From: Vibrio sp. JPW-9-11-11
GTDB lineage: Bacteria; Pseudomonadota; Gammaproteobacteria; Enterobacterales; Vibrionaceae
DNA length: 64,000 nucleotides
NCBI RefSeq assembly: GCF_013369335.1
Contig: NZ_SZQJ01000004.1
Span: 667,236 to 731,235 of the forward strand
Reading direction: 5' to 3'
Shown here: one piece after another, positions 38,597 through 46,151 of the stretch
Position numbering within the stretch: position 1 is the stretch's first letter
How the letters are laid out: every line of letters begins with the position of its first letter
The notes under the pieces: model-generated
What the model was told of the DNA's origin: nothing
The model's database searches: none
The model's input: the letters and a program-made list of their open reading frames with translations, nothing else
Translations under genes and position numbers: made by a program

Positions 38597-39209
38597 AGTT
38601 GCCCTGCTTTAGGGTGTGAAAGCCCGAATAGATGCGAGTGAAGGTGGTAAACCAGCAGGCGGCGCCAAAGATAAAAGCGATAGTGGCAAAGTAGTCAGGC
38701 AGGAAGCACAACAGCACGAAACAGGCAATAGTCTCGGTTCCCTCCGTTAAACCACTCATGTAGTAGAGCGATTTATGCTGATAGACAGGATTCTCGATCC
38801 CTCTCTTACCGGCCATGACGGCGAAGGCCAGAAAGCTACTTCCTGTGCCAATAAAAGAGAAAATTAGAAAGGCTCCGGCAACCGCATTCTGTTCAGGGTT
38901 GGCTAAAACAAAACCAAAAGGGACCAGTGAATAGAACAGAAAGTCGAGGCTGATATCGAGAAAGCCGCCCGCATCGGAAATGCCTTGAATTCGGGCCAGC
39001 GCACCGTCTAAGCCATCACAGATACGGTTGGCGATAACAAAGCCAAGTGCGAGATTGTACAGCTCAAAGATGAGTGCAGGAAAGGCAAAGCAACCGAGCG
39101 CAAAACCAAACAGGGTTGTCTGATTAGCCGTAACACCGCATTTGTCTAACACTTTCGCGGTTTGCGCCAGTGGCCAGCGAATCACTTTAATACTTAGGCT
39201 ATCGAGCAT
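38583..39209 (-). CDS. ynjF: CDP-alcohol phosphatidyltransferase family protein, YnjF-like
   Basis: This integral membrane enzyme (208 residues, about six helices) belongs to the family that transfers a phosphatidyl group from CDP-diacylglycerol, or a similar donor, to an alcohol. The signature aspartates are present in CDGLDGALARIQGISDAG and GFLDISLDF. Position at the end of a ynjBCD-like operon matches E. coli ynjF. The actual substrate is not known. It overlaps the ynjD start region by 11 bases, which points to coupled translation. Confidence 0.85.
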   Translation of the reverse strand: MLDSLSIKVIRWPLAQTAKVLDKCGVTANQTTLFGFALGCFAFPALIFELYNLALGFVIANRICDGLDGALARIQGISDAGGFLDISLDFLFYSLVPFGFVLANPEQNAVAGAFLIFSFIGTGSSFLAFAVMAGKRGIENPVYQHKSLYYMSGLTEGTETIACFVLLCFLPDYFATIAFIFGAACWFTTFTRIYSGFHTLKQGNSKTE

Positions 39210-39849
39210 GGGCAGCCTCCCATGGCCAAGTTAAGCAGCGACTATGCTCAGGAATATCCGTTTCGTCGTGAGTTACCATTAGCGCGGGTATGTTGGCTTG
39301 CTTAAGCTGCTCAACCACCCATTGGCGAAATTGAACTCTTAACGCTTTATCAAGCTTACTGAATGGCTCATCCAACAGCGCTAAGTTAGGTTTGGCGAGC
39401 AGCATGCGAGTCAAGCTAATACGTGCGCGTTGGCCCCCAGAGATTTGATCAGGGAAGGAGTCTGCGAGCTTAGTCAGCGAGATATTTTTTAGTGCTTGCA
39501 TAGCTTGTTGTTTACGCTCGGGACCTTTGATGTCGTTAGGTAGAGCAAAAGCGAGGTTTTCCCATACTGTCAGGTGAGGGAACAGCAAGTCGTCTTGAAA
39601 CAGGATACCGACTTGGCGCTGATGCGAAGGGAGTGAGTCAATCGACTGCTGGTTGAGCGATACAGAGCCGCTGTAGGTAAACTCACTGCTGAGATGCCCC
39701 GCGATGGCATCCAGCAAGGTCGATTTACCGCAACCGCTCGGGCCCATCAGAGTGACAATTTCACCTTGCTCAATACTGAGGCTAAGCGCATCAAACAAGG
39801 CGTCGCCATTGCTTTTATAGATGGCGAGGTTTTCGAGACAAAGGCTCAT
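39199..39849 (-). CDS. ynjD: ABC transporter ATP-binding protein, YnjD-like
   Basis: This is the ATPase of the YnjBCD-type importer. It has Walker A GPSGCGKST, Q-loop ILFQDDLLFPH, signature ISGGQRARISL, Walker B LALLDEPFSKLD and switch MVTHDE. The start at 39849 gives MSLCLENLAIYKSNG and is preferred to the ATG at 39915, which would extend into ynjC and add an unrelated cysteine-rich leader. It overlaps the ynjC 3' end by 35 bases. The sequence resembles thiamine and iron importer ATPases; the substrate of YnjBCD is not established. Confidence 0.88.
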   Translation of the reverse strand: MSLCLENLAIYKSNGDALFDALSLSIEQGEIVTLMGPSGCGKSTLLDAIAGHLSSEFTYSGSVSLNQQSIDSLPSHQRQVGILFQDDLLFPHLTVWENLAFALPNDIKGPERKQQAMQALKNISLTKLADSFPDQISGGQRARISLTRMLLAKPNLALLDEPFSKLDKALRVQFRQWVVEQLKQANIPALMVTHDETDIPEHSRCLTWPWEAAHAR

Positions 39850-41524
39850 TAGGCAGCAATCCTTTAATAGACAACCTACGATACTTAACCTGCATGCGGC
39901 TAAGCACAATAGCAATTGAGAAGAATACGAGTGGCAGCAATGCTTGCCACAACGCGTATATAGCCGTTACACGACGGTCGAAGCCACTCGAAAGCGCGAC
40001 CGCTTCGGTGGTGATGGTACTGATTCGGCCTGCGCCCAATACCAAGGTCGGTAGGTACTGCGCCAAACTGACACTGATACCAATCGCCCAAGCAAACATC
40101 ACCGCTGGCAGTAAGATCGGAAGCTTTACTTGCCGCCATACCTGAAATGGACTTTTGCCTAGACTAAGACCAACCCGGGTTAAACCATTATCGAAACTAC
40201 GCCAAGGTCCATCAAGTGACAGATAAACGTAGGGAAATGCAAAGAAAACGTGCGCCCAGCAGACCCAAAAAAGGTAAGCACCACTGTTGATATAGAGGGT
40301 CGTCACCTGAATGCCAAACAGTACCGACAACTGTGGGATGAGCATAGGAATAGCAATGATGTAACCAGGGATTGACCAGCGATGGCGCAGACGGTACTCA
40401 TGGGCGGCTAAAGCGAGTAACAGGGCGATGGTTGCGCTGATCACAGCGATGAGTAAGCTTTGATTTAGAGTACTGAGTATGCCGTCCCATTCATAGTGCC
40501 AGAAACGTACGCTGTATTGACTAGGTAACAGGTCGGGAAACCGCCAGCGCTGGGCGAAGCTCCAAACAATCAAAAGTGGAACCGTGAGTAAGCTCAGCAG
40601 CAACACTAGGTTGAAGATGGATTGACCCGGTAGAGCAAAACCAGAGCGTCCGGAGTATTGCCAGTATCGAACGACTTTGGTGACAAGCCATTCAACCAGA
40701 CGGGCAAACGCTATAACAAGGCTGGCTAATAGAAACAGTACTGTTGCAGCGGCAGCAGCACGAGGTAGCATGGCCAAATCCGGCTCATTGAACCACTGCC
40801 AGATCAGCACTGCAAAAGTGGGTGGGTTGGTTGGCCCAATAATGAGTGCGACGTCTACCACGGACAGGCTGTATGCGATAACCGCCAACATCGGGAAGCG
40901 CAATTTTGCGAACCATTGGGGAAAAATACACTTCCACCATGTTTGCACTCGGCTATAGCCAAGTGATGCTGTCACTTTTTCTGTTTGTGTTACCTTAAGT
41001 TGCTGCAAAATTGGAATGCTCATTAGCAGCAAAAACGGCACCTCCTTGATGGCTAGCATCACGACTAGGCCTAATGCATACGGGTCCTTGACCACAAGCG
41101 CTAAATCAGCGACGGATTGTGCATTGGCATCGTAGCCAAACAGGTGATAGAGCGAACGGGCAACGAGCCCTGTTGGTGAAAACAGAAAGGCAAAGCCAAT
41201 AGCAAAGGCCACATGCGGCATGGCGAGTAGCGGCGAAAGTGTCAACTCGACTCTGCGCCAAAATGGGTGATGCCAAGTCGCGAGTAATATTGCAAAGGTA
41301 GCAAAACAAGCTAAGTAGCTACTTAATAGAGCGGAAAACAGCGTCAAACCAACAGAGTGCCATACTCCCTGCCAAGCAAAGAGTGACTCAAAACCGGCAA
41401 GAGAAAAGCTCTCTAGCCCAATGGGAGGAATATAACCAAACGCTGCGACTACCACTCCGGCCAGTCCCGGAATGGTAGGTAGGATACAGATCACAATGAT
41501 CAGGACATAGATCGCGTATAACAT
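39815..41524 (-). CDS. ynjC: fused-permease ABC transporter membrane protein, YnjC-like
   Basis: This 569-residue inner-membrane protein has about twelve helices, made of two homologous permease halves, as in ThiP and iron ABC permeases. Two EAA-type loops are visible: VTASLGYSRVQTWWKCIFPQ in the first half and TRVGLSLGKSPFQVWRQVKLP in the second. One polypeptide would therefore form the complete channel with two copies of YnjD. It is 10 bases from ynjB. Confidence 0.88.
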   Translation of the reverse strand: MLYAIYVLIIVICILPTIPGLAGVVVAAFGYIPPIGLESFSLAGFESLFAWQGVWHSVGLTLFSALLSSYLACFATFAILLATWHHPFWRRVELTLSPLLAMPHVAFAIGFAFLFSPTGLVARSLYHLFGYDANAQSVADLALVVKDPYALGLVVMLAIKEVPFLLLMSIPILQQLKVTQTEKVTASLGYSRVQTWWKCIFPQWFAKLRFPMLAVIAYSLSVVDVALIIGPTNPPTFAVLIWQWFNEPDLAMLPRAAAAATVLFLLASLVIAFARLVEWLVTKVVRYWQYSGRSGFALPGQSIFNLVLLLSLLTVPLLIVWSFAQRWRFPDLLPSQYSVRFWHYEWDGILSTLNQSLLIAVISATIALLLALAAHEYRLRHRWSIPGYIIAIPMLIPQLSVLFGIQVTTLYINSGAYLFWVCWAHVFFAFPYVYLSLDGPWRSFDNGLTRVGLSLGKSPFQVWRQVKLPILLPAVMFAWAIGISVSLAQYLPTLVLGAGRISTITTEAVALSSGFDRRVTAIYALWQALLPLVFFSIAIVLSRMQVKYRRLSIKGLLPNEPLSRKPRHL

Positions 41525-41534
41525 CTAATCGCTT

Positions 41535-42677
41535 CTAGTTTCCGTAGCGCTTTAGCCACTCTTGCTCAAGGGCGTTCTGCCAGCTTGGATGTGGCTCAGC
41601 GATAGATTTAAACTGCTGAGTATTCTTAGCGCTTCCTGTCAGATATTTGCTACTTAATACTGATGGGTCACCCCAAACGCTGGTATCCCCTTTGCGAGAT
41701 TGCGCTTCTGGGCTGAGTAAGAAGTTGATCGCGACTTGTGCACCAGAACTGGCGTTGGCATTCCAAGGGATGGCTAAGAAGTGGATATTAGACAGTGCGC
41801 CGTTATCCATAGCATACACCTGAGTCGAGTTGGCCAGATTGCCATTGGCTTGCGCTGAATACACGGCGTTTGGGTTGAAGGTGATCGCGAGATCTAGCTG
41901 TCCATCATCGAGCAATTGGATCGACTCAGCGGTGCCTGATGGAAACTGCTGACCGCCGCGCCAAGCCACTTTGTGGAACTCGTCGAGATATTGCCAGAGA
42001 GGTTGGGTGATGATCGCAAAGCTATTGTCATCCACAGGTTGCATCAGCGACGCATCGTTGTCGGTCAGTTCTATCAACAGGGCTTTAAGAAAGCTAGTGC
42101 CATGGAATTCAGGTGGGCGCGGGTAGCTAAGACGGTTTGGGAACGCTTTAGCGTAGCTGAGCATTTCACTAAAAGAGTTTGGTGGGTTGTTGAGCTTTAG
42201 CTTGTCGTGAATGAATACGAGTTGTCCCACTCCCCAAGGCGCTTCTAATCCTTCGGTTGGTTCAGAGAAATCAACGTCAATAGGTAAGGTTTTATCGACG
42301 TATTGCCAGTTAGGCAGGCGCGTAGTGAAGGGGCCAAACAACAACTGATTGTCTTTCATGGACTTAAAGTTTTCGCCGTTGATCCAAACCATGTCAACGC
42401 TACCACCACTGTTTTTACCCGCTGCTTTTTCTGCGATAAGGCGAGTGGTGGTCTCAGCGATGTCGGTCACCTTGACGTGTTGTAGAGTCACACCATATCG
42501 GCTCTGAAGTTGCCCATTTGCCCACTGAAGATAGCGGTTGATCTCTTGGCTGCCTCCCCACGCATGGAAGTAAACCGTTTGTCCTTTTGCCTGCTCGAGC
42601 GTTTGTTGCCAAGTGTCGGCAGCGAATGACGAGATGGAAATGAGTATTGATGAAAATAAAGTGATCAGCCTTGTCAT
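41535..42677 (-). CDS. ynjB: ABC transporter substrate-binding protein, YnjB-like
   Basis: This is a periplasmic binding protein of 380 residues with a signal peptide cleaved at SFA-ADTW (about residue 20). It carries the YnjB-type N terminus QTVYFHAWGGSQEINRYLQW and the segment GVTLQHVKVTDIAETTTRL, typical of type 2 periplasmic binding proteins. The start at 42677 follows AGGGA and removes an 18-residue extension that would spoil the signal peptide. The ligand is unknown; thiamine-like or metal-complex ligands are possible by family similarity. Confidence 0.88.
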   Translation of the reverse strand: MTRLITLFSSILISISSFAADTWQQTLEQAKGQTVYFHAWGGSQEINRYLQWANGQLQSRYGVTLQHVKVTDIAETTTRLIAEKAAGKNSGGSVDMVWINGENFKSMKDNQLLFGPFTTRLPNWQYVDKTLPIDVDFSEPTEGLEAPWGVGQLVFIHDKLKLNNPPNSFSEMLSYAKAFPNRLSYPRPPEFHGTSFLKALLIELTDNDASLMQPVDDNSFAIITQPLWQYLDEFHKVAWRGGQQFPSGTAESIQLLDDGQLDLAITFNPNAVYSAQANGNLANSTQVYAMDNGALSNIHFLAIPWNANASSGAQVAINFLLSPEAQSRKGDTSVWGDPSVLSSKYLTGSAKNTQQFKSIAEPHPSWQNALEQEWLKRYGN

Positions 42678-42828
42678 AATGGTCCCTGTTCGTTGAATAG
42701 TAATATCGGCCAGATACTCAGACCGGAACAAATCAAGTATTCATTCATTATGACTGAAAAAAGAGAGGTTTATTATATATTTGAAGTATTTGTCGTTGGA
42801 CCGTGTAAAAAGTGGCTAACAGAAAGTA

Positions 42829-42856
42829 AACAGCAGCCGAGAAGGCTGCTGTTTAG
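42829..42856 (-). terminator. terminator of the META-domain gene
   Basis: A perfect stem (aaacagcagcc / ggctgctgttt) lies downstream of the minus-strand gene ending at 42878, with a TTTACTTT tail on the minus strand. Confidence 0.82.
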
Positions 42857-42877
42857 ATTTAATGACTAAGTATCTGG

Positions 42878-43324
42878 TTAGTTTTTCCAGTCATTAAGCT
42901 TGAACGTCAGAGTATGAACATCGCTCTTAAGGGTCAACGTATCTTTGGTTAGCGTCATATCGCTCCAGTCTGATAGTGTTTGAGAGAAGGCTTGTTCAAC
43001 GTCCATTACATCACCAATACACATCTTCATCGTCATGCCCATTTTTTCGATACGGAACTGATTGTCTTTAAGCTCTGCCTGACCGAAGAAGTTGTTACAT
43101 CCAGCACTACCGTTAGCGGTCATTTTCTCACCCACTTCAAGACGTGGGGCCTTTCGCTTTGCAGACAACTCAAGCGGTGTGCCATCGATGCTTACTAACT
43201 CCCAGTTGTGATGCTGGAGGTCTTGCGCTGTGATTTGAGGTGCTCCGTCACCATTAGATGTACAGGCTGTCACAACCCAAGGAAGAGTCATTGCTGCAAG
43301 TAAAGTTTTTGGGCTAAGCTTCAT
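42878..43324 (-). CDS. META-domain lipoprotein (HslJ-like)
   Basis: A lipobox (WVVTACTS) marks this 148-residue protein as a lipoprotein. The META domain is recognised from the pattern NWELVSIDGTPL, NGSAGCNNFFGQ and an MGMTMKMC segment ahead of the helix VEQAFSQTLS. E. coli HslJ, of the same domain family, is an outer-membrane-associated heat-inducible lipoprotein linked to novobiocin tolerance. The GGAG ribosome site is well placed. The gene stands alone with its own terminator. Confidence 0.88.
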   Translation of the reverse strand: MKLSPKTLLAAMTLPWVVTACTSNGDGAPQITAQDLQHHNWELVSIDGTPLELSAKRKAPRLEVGEKMTANGSAGCNNFFGQAELKDNQFRIEKMGMTMKMCIGDVMDVEQAFSQTLSDWSDMTLTKDTLTLKSDVHTLTFKLNDWKN

Positions 43325-43514
43325 AGAGTTTACTCCACACTATTATTAAGTGAGCCATTTCAGATGGCATTGATGACAGCAGTATAGTGAAGAATAGGTG
43401 GTTTTTGTCAGCACTGAGTCATAGTTTGGCGTGTATCACACATTAAAACTTATTGATAAACAAAATGTTATATAGTTTTGACCCGGCGATTTGTTTTATG
43501 TAGCGAGGAGAAAC

Positions 43515-43763
43515 GTGGAGCAATTAGAGTTTTTTACCGTCCCCAGCCCCTGTGTTGGCGTTTGTACAGTGGATGACAAAGGCTACTGCAGAGGGTGTAT
43601 GCGCAAGCGAGAAGAGCGCTTCAATTGGCTTAACATGACACCAGCACAGCAGTTGCATGTGATTAAACTGTGTCGCCAGCGCTACTTGCGTAAAATGAGA
43701 AAAGCGCAAACCCCAGACCATGACTCAAGGCCAATCAACGACCCTCAGCAAGAGCTTTTTTGA
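43515..43763 (+). CDS. DUF1289 small cysteine-rich protein
   Basis: This short protein has the DUF1289 metal-binding-like signature PSPCVGVCTVDDKGYCRGCM (C-x3-C-x7-C-x2-C) followed by the R/W-rich EERFNWLNMTPAQQ. The four cysteines probably bind zinc or an Fe-S cluster, but this has not been shown for the family as far as I know. Start choice: GTG at 43515 behind GAGGAG, giving 82 residues. A TTG at 43491 would add eight residues and lacks a ribosome site. Confidence 0.87.
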   Translation: MEQLEFFTVPSPCVGVCTVDDKGYCRGCMRKREERFNWLNMTPAQQLHVIKLCRQRYLRKMRKAQTPDHDSRPINDPQQELF

Positions 43764-43816
43764 ACTCATCTTTTCCAACTTGGCTTTGGAACGCTAGCGA
43801 CCAAATAAAAGGCAAG

Positions 43817-44038
43817 CTACTTCATTCCCCAACGGTCGCTCACCCAACCGCCTGCACTTTCATCAAAATGCGCGCCAGAGAAACGGTGATTGACTTCGTT
43901 ACTACGTTCATTCTTCGGCTTATTGTCGAGTAAATTCTGGATATAGTTGGCCATCGGATCACCGCTGTGCAGTCGTTGCTGTCGAGTCGCCACCTCTTTA
44001 ATCAGTTGCAGACGGTATGAGTTGCTTGCGCGTTTCAT
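43817..44038 (-). CDS. hypothetical small protein (73 aa)
   Basis: The basic N-terminal half (MKRASNSYRLQLIKEVATRQQ) is helical, and the C terminus ends with a Gly/Trp-rich segment (ESAGGWVSDRWGMK). A good GAGGA ribosome site lies seven bases before the ATG. It has no signal or membrane segment. I recognise no family. It lies between the DUF1289 gene (convergent, 53 bp away) and a 360-base spacer. It looks like a real gene because of the ribosome site and normal composition. Confidence 0.6.
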   Translation of the reverse strand: MKRASNSYRLQLIKEVATRQQRLHSGDPMANYIQNLLDNKPKNERSNEVNHRFSGAHFDESAGGWVSDRWGMK

Positions 44039-44357
44039 TCGGTGATCCTCTTTGTTATGACACTAATATGAAAAGTTAGAAGTTGAACCGGAAAGCGTCA
44101 ATTCAAAGTTGGTTAAAAAATGCACTATTCTGATTGTTAAGACGGGCGCAATGTGTCAAGCATGGTACTGAGTAAATCGTATCCTTCTGATTTTATGTTG
44201 GTCGAACTAGGAGCAGATGTAATCGCGGTGACACAAAAAATTCATAGAAGAGTAAAGAACCGACACGCCTGACTTGAAGTGTCGTTACACACTGAAGTGA
44301 ACAATAGGCAAGTAGGTTGGGGAATAGAGCGAGAGAGACGGAAAGGTTAAAAAACAA
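44039..44357. other. intergenic spacer without a supported gene
   Basis: I see only short ORFs without ribosome sites here (for example 36 codons from 44162 on the plus strand). It would hold the promoter of the 73-residue gene. No repeat or RNA structure stood out. Confidence 0.5.
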
Positions 44358-44381
44358 AAAACCTTGCGTTAGCAAGGTTTT
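44358..44381 (-). terminator. terminator of the yciI-pilotin genes
   Basis: The stem aaaaccttgc / gcaaggtttt with loop gtta is symmetrical and lies 17 bases beyond the pilotin stop; on the minus strand it ends in T residues. Confidence 0.87.
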
Positions 44382-44398
44382 GAATTGGGTAGACTCGA

Positions 44399-44806
44399 CT
44401 AGTTAAGTTGGGTACAGCGTGTTTTGGTGATCAACTCATCAGCCATAAGCTGTCCTCGGCTATTTCGCATTTTCACTCGATAGCTCAAACCAACGTCGAG
44501 GTTTCTTTGGGTTTCTGGACTAGTGCAATAACTGCGAATGCTGCGATTCAGCACTTGCTTAATCGGCTTGGCCCCTTTTGCGTCTTGGTTGTAGACCATC
44601 ATAATCTCAATGGTGGTTTGATTGGCGTTGGCACGCAAAATGGATAATGGCCCAGCTTCGATGGGCAGTTCAGCCGCGAGAAGTTTGGCCCGGCTTTCTG
44701 CTAACATAGATAAGTGGCGCTGCCTCTCAGCATCAGCAGAAGAACATCCAGCCAACACCACGCTCGCTAAACATACGCTGACAAGAGCCTTAATGGGTAA
44801 ATTCAT
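44399..44806 (-). CDS. aspS: type II secretion pilotin, AspS-like lipoprotein
   Basis: This 135-residue lipoprotein has a lipobox (VVLAGCSS, Cys21). The sequence resembles the Vibrio AspS pilotin: AELPIEAGPLSILRANA, IEIMMVYNQDAKGAKP, RSYCTSPET and MRNSRGQLMADELI. Cys94 and Cys131 could form the pilotin disulfide. AspS carries the secretin GspD to the outer membrane. The neighbours yciI and yciA match the V. cholerae aspS context from memory. It starts two bases after yciI with no ribosome site of its own, so it probably relies on coupling. Confidence 0.75.
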   Translation of the reverse strand: MNLPIKALVSVCLASVVLAGCSSADAERQRHLSMLAESRAKLLAAELPIEAGPLSILRANANQTTIEIMMVYNQDAKGAKPIKQVLNRSIRSYCTSPETQRNLDVGLSYRVKMRNSRGQLMADELITKTRCTQLN

Positions 44807-44808
44807 GG

Positions 44809-45105
44809 TTAGAACACTTTCTTGAACGGCTTAACGATGACGTTGTGGTACACACCTGCGGCGACATACGGGTCGGCATCGGCCCAATCTTGTGCTTGTT
44901 GCAGTGAGTCAAACTCGGCAATCACGGTTGAGCCTGTAAAGCCAGCAGTACCTGGATCGCTTGAATCGATAGCCGGCATTGGCCCCGCGGTGAGCAAACG
45001 CCCTTCATCTTGGAGTTGTTGTAAACGTTCAAGGTGCGCTGGACGTACGCTAAGGCGTTTCTCCAGAGAGTTTTCTACGTCTTGAGAGAAAATGACATAC
45101 CACAT
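44809..45105 (-). CDS. yciI: YciI family protein
   Basis: YciI proteins are small ferredoxin-like-fold proteins with a conserved His/Asp pair; the physiological reaction is unresolved. The start at 45105 ([13 protein letters not shown]) after AAAGGAC is preferred to 45126. Visible features are [22 protein letters not shown], with the conserved His, and [20 protein letters not shown], with the conserved Asp-Pro-Tyr. The length is 98 residues. It lies between yciA and the pilotin gene on the same strand. Confidence 0.9.
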   Translation of the reverse strand: MWYVIFSQDVENSLEKRLSVRPAHLERLQQLQDEGRLLTAGPMPAIDSSDPGTAGFTGSTVIAEFDSLQQAQDWADADPYVAAGVYHNVIVKPFKKVF

Positions 45106-45210
45106 GATCTGCTGTCCTTTTTGCAATGGTGTTGATAGTGACTACACTCTACCCGAATCCCGACGATTTTAAAGTACTGAAGCGCCTATAATTTGATGTA
45201 CTTCATTGAG

Positions 45211-45603
45211 TCACTTTATTGGGCGTGGCTTGCCTTCACCATCGATGGCCACGTAATTGAACGTGGCGTCGCACACCATGTATCTATCCTCTAAACCGTG
45301 TTCTTTGACGGGTTTGACCCACACTTCCAGATCAATACTCATCGATGTACGTCCGATCTTAGTGCAATCACCGTAACAGCAGACCACATCACCCACTCTC
45401 ACGGGTTTTTTAAATGTAATACCAGAGACGGACACAGTGACGATGCGCCCTGAAGAGATCTCTTTTGCCAAAATGCCGCCAGCAAGATCCAGTTGGGACA
45501 TGATCCAGCCGCCAAAAATATCACCATTGGCATTGGTATCGGCTGGCATTGCAAGGGTTCTTAGTAGGAGTTGTCCCTTAGGGGTATGGTTCTCTTGACT
45601 CAT
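45211..45603 (-). CDS. yciA: acyl-CoA thioesterase YciA
   Basis: YciA is a hotdog-fold hexameric thioesterase that hydrolyses a broad range of acyl-CoAs. The motif PADTNANGDIFGGWIMSQLD carries the catalytic Asn-Gly-Asp region; GDVVCCYGDC and the late segment VCDATFNYVAID are also typical. The start at 45603 (MSQENHTPKGQLLLRT) yields 130 residues, close to E. coli YciA (132); the longer ORF from 45666 would read through an upstream terminator hairpin and is rejected. Confidence 0.93.
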   Translation of the reverse strand: MSQENHTPKGQLLLRTLAMPADTNANGDIFGGWIMSQLDLAGGILAKEISSGRIVTVSVSGITFKKPVRVGDVVCCYGDCTKIGRTSMSIDLEVWVKPVKEHGLEDRYMVCDATFNYVAIDGEGKPRPIK

Positions 45604-45626
45604 ATTGACATCCACAACAAACAAAA

Positions 45627-45652
45627 CAGCGACCAAAAGGGTCGCTGAAAAA
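45627..45652 (-). terminator. terminator between the GemA-like gene and yciA
   Basis: The stem agcgacc / ggtcgct with loop cttttg (minus strand) is followed by GTTTTGTTTG. It separates the small upstream gene from yciA. Confidence 0.82.
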
Positions 45653-45702
45653 AGGGATTGTAGCAAAATTTTTGTCCCAATCGCTAGAGTGAAGCTTAGC
45701 GT

Positions 45703-45930
45703 CTACAGTTGCATAATACGTTTGTAGTCTTCTAAGTAACCTTCATCGCGAAGACTGTCCACCGCGAACTGAAGCTCTTCATCGCTCATTGAGAAGCAAC
45801 TCGACTTGCCCGTCATGCCGTTGAGATATTGATGATATTCGAGTTCGGTGAAGTGGCCAATACGATCAACCAGTAGGCTTTTGATGCCTGCGTGAATCAG
45901 TCTATAGTAGGTGTGACGTTGAACTTCCAT
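45703..45930 (-). CDS. small GemA/Gp16-like protein (75 aa)
   Basis: The central part (IKSLLVDRIGHFTELEYHQY ... MTGKSSCFSMSDEELQFAVD ... LRDEGYL) resembles the core of the phage Mu Gp16/GemA family, in which a GK(T/S)SC motif is followed by MSxxEL and a helix ending in xxxGF/Y. The resemblance is from memory of the family pattern. The start at 45930 has a GAGAGG ribosome site. No other phage gene is nearby, so this would be an isolated host gene. Function unknown. Confidence 0.65.
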   Translation of the reverse strand: MEVQRHTYYRLIHAGIKSLLVDRIGHFTELEYHQYLNGMTGKSSCFSMSDEELQFAVDSLRDEGYLEDYKRIMQL

Positions 45931-46068
45931 AACGTACCTCTCTGGATGCGGCAAATGACTGATGCCGCTTATGTTCCGTGGCTAAAGAATAAGCATATTT
46001 GATGCCACTCTGATTGCGAACATTTGACAGTTACGATTTTATTTTAATGACAATAGGTTACAAGCAGA

Positions 46069-46091
46069 AAGGACGCGATATGCGTCCTTTT
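46069..46091. terminator. terminator downstream of luxN
   Basis: The stem aaaggacgc / gcgtccttt with a gatat loop lies in the gap between luxN and the GemA-like gene. It is T-rich on both sides and may work in both directions. Confidence 0.7.
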
Positions 46092-46151
46092 GGTTTTGCT
46101 GAGCTGCAATATGAGTGGCAGAATCGGAATCAACCTGCCACCTTTTTGACT

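Noticed and set aside
39850..39915. An N-terminal extension of the YnjD-like ATPase
   Set aside because: The extra 22 residues are cysteine-rich, out of keeping with ABC ATPases, and overlap the permease gene. The Met at 39849 gives the usual N terminus.
44162..44272. A 36-codon plus-strand ORF in the spacer before the pilotin genes
   Set aside because: It has no ribosome site, no recognisable feature, and its length is within chance for this composition.
44193..44375. A 60-residue minus-strand ORF downstream of the pilotin gene
   Set aside because: Its start lies inside the pilotin terminator hairpin and no ribosome site is present. The hydrophobic look comes from a T-rich strand.
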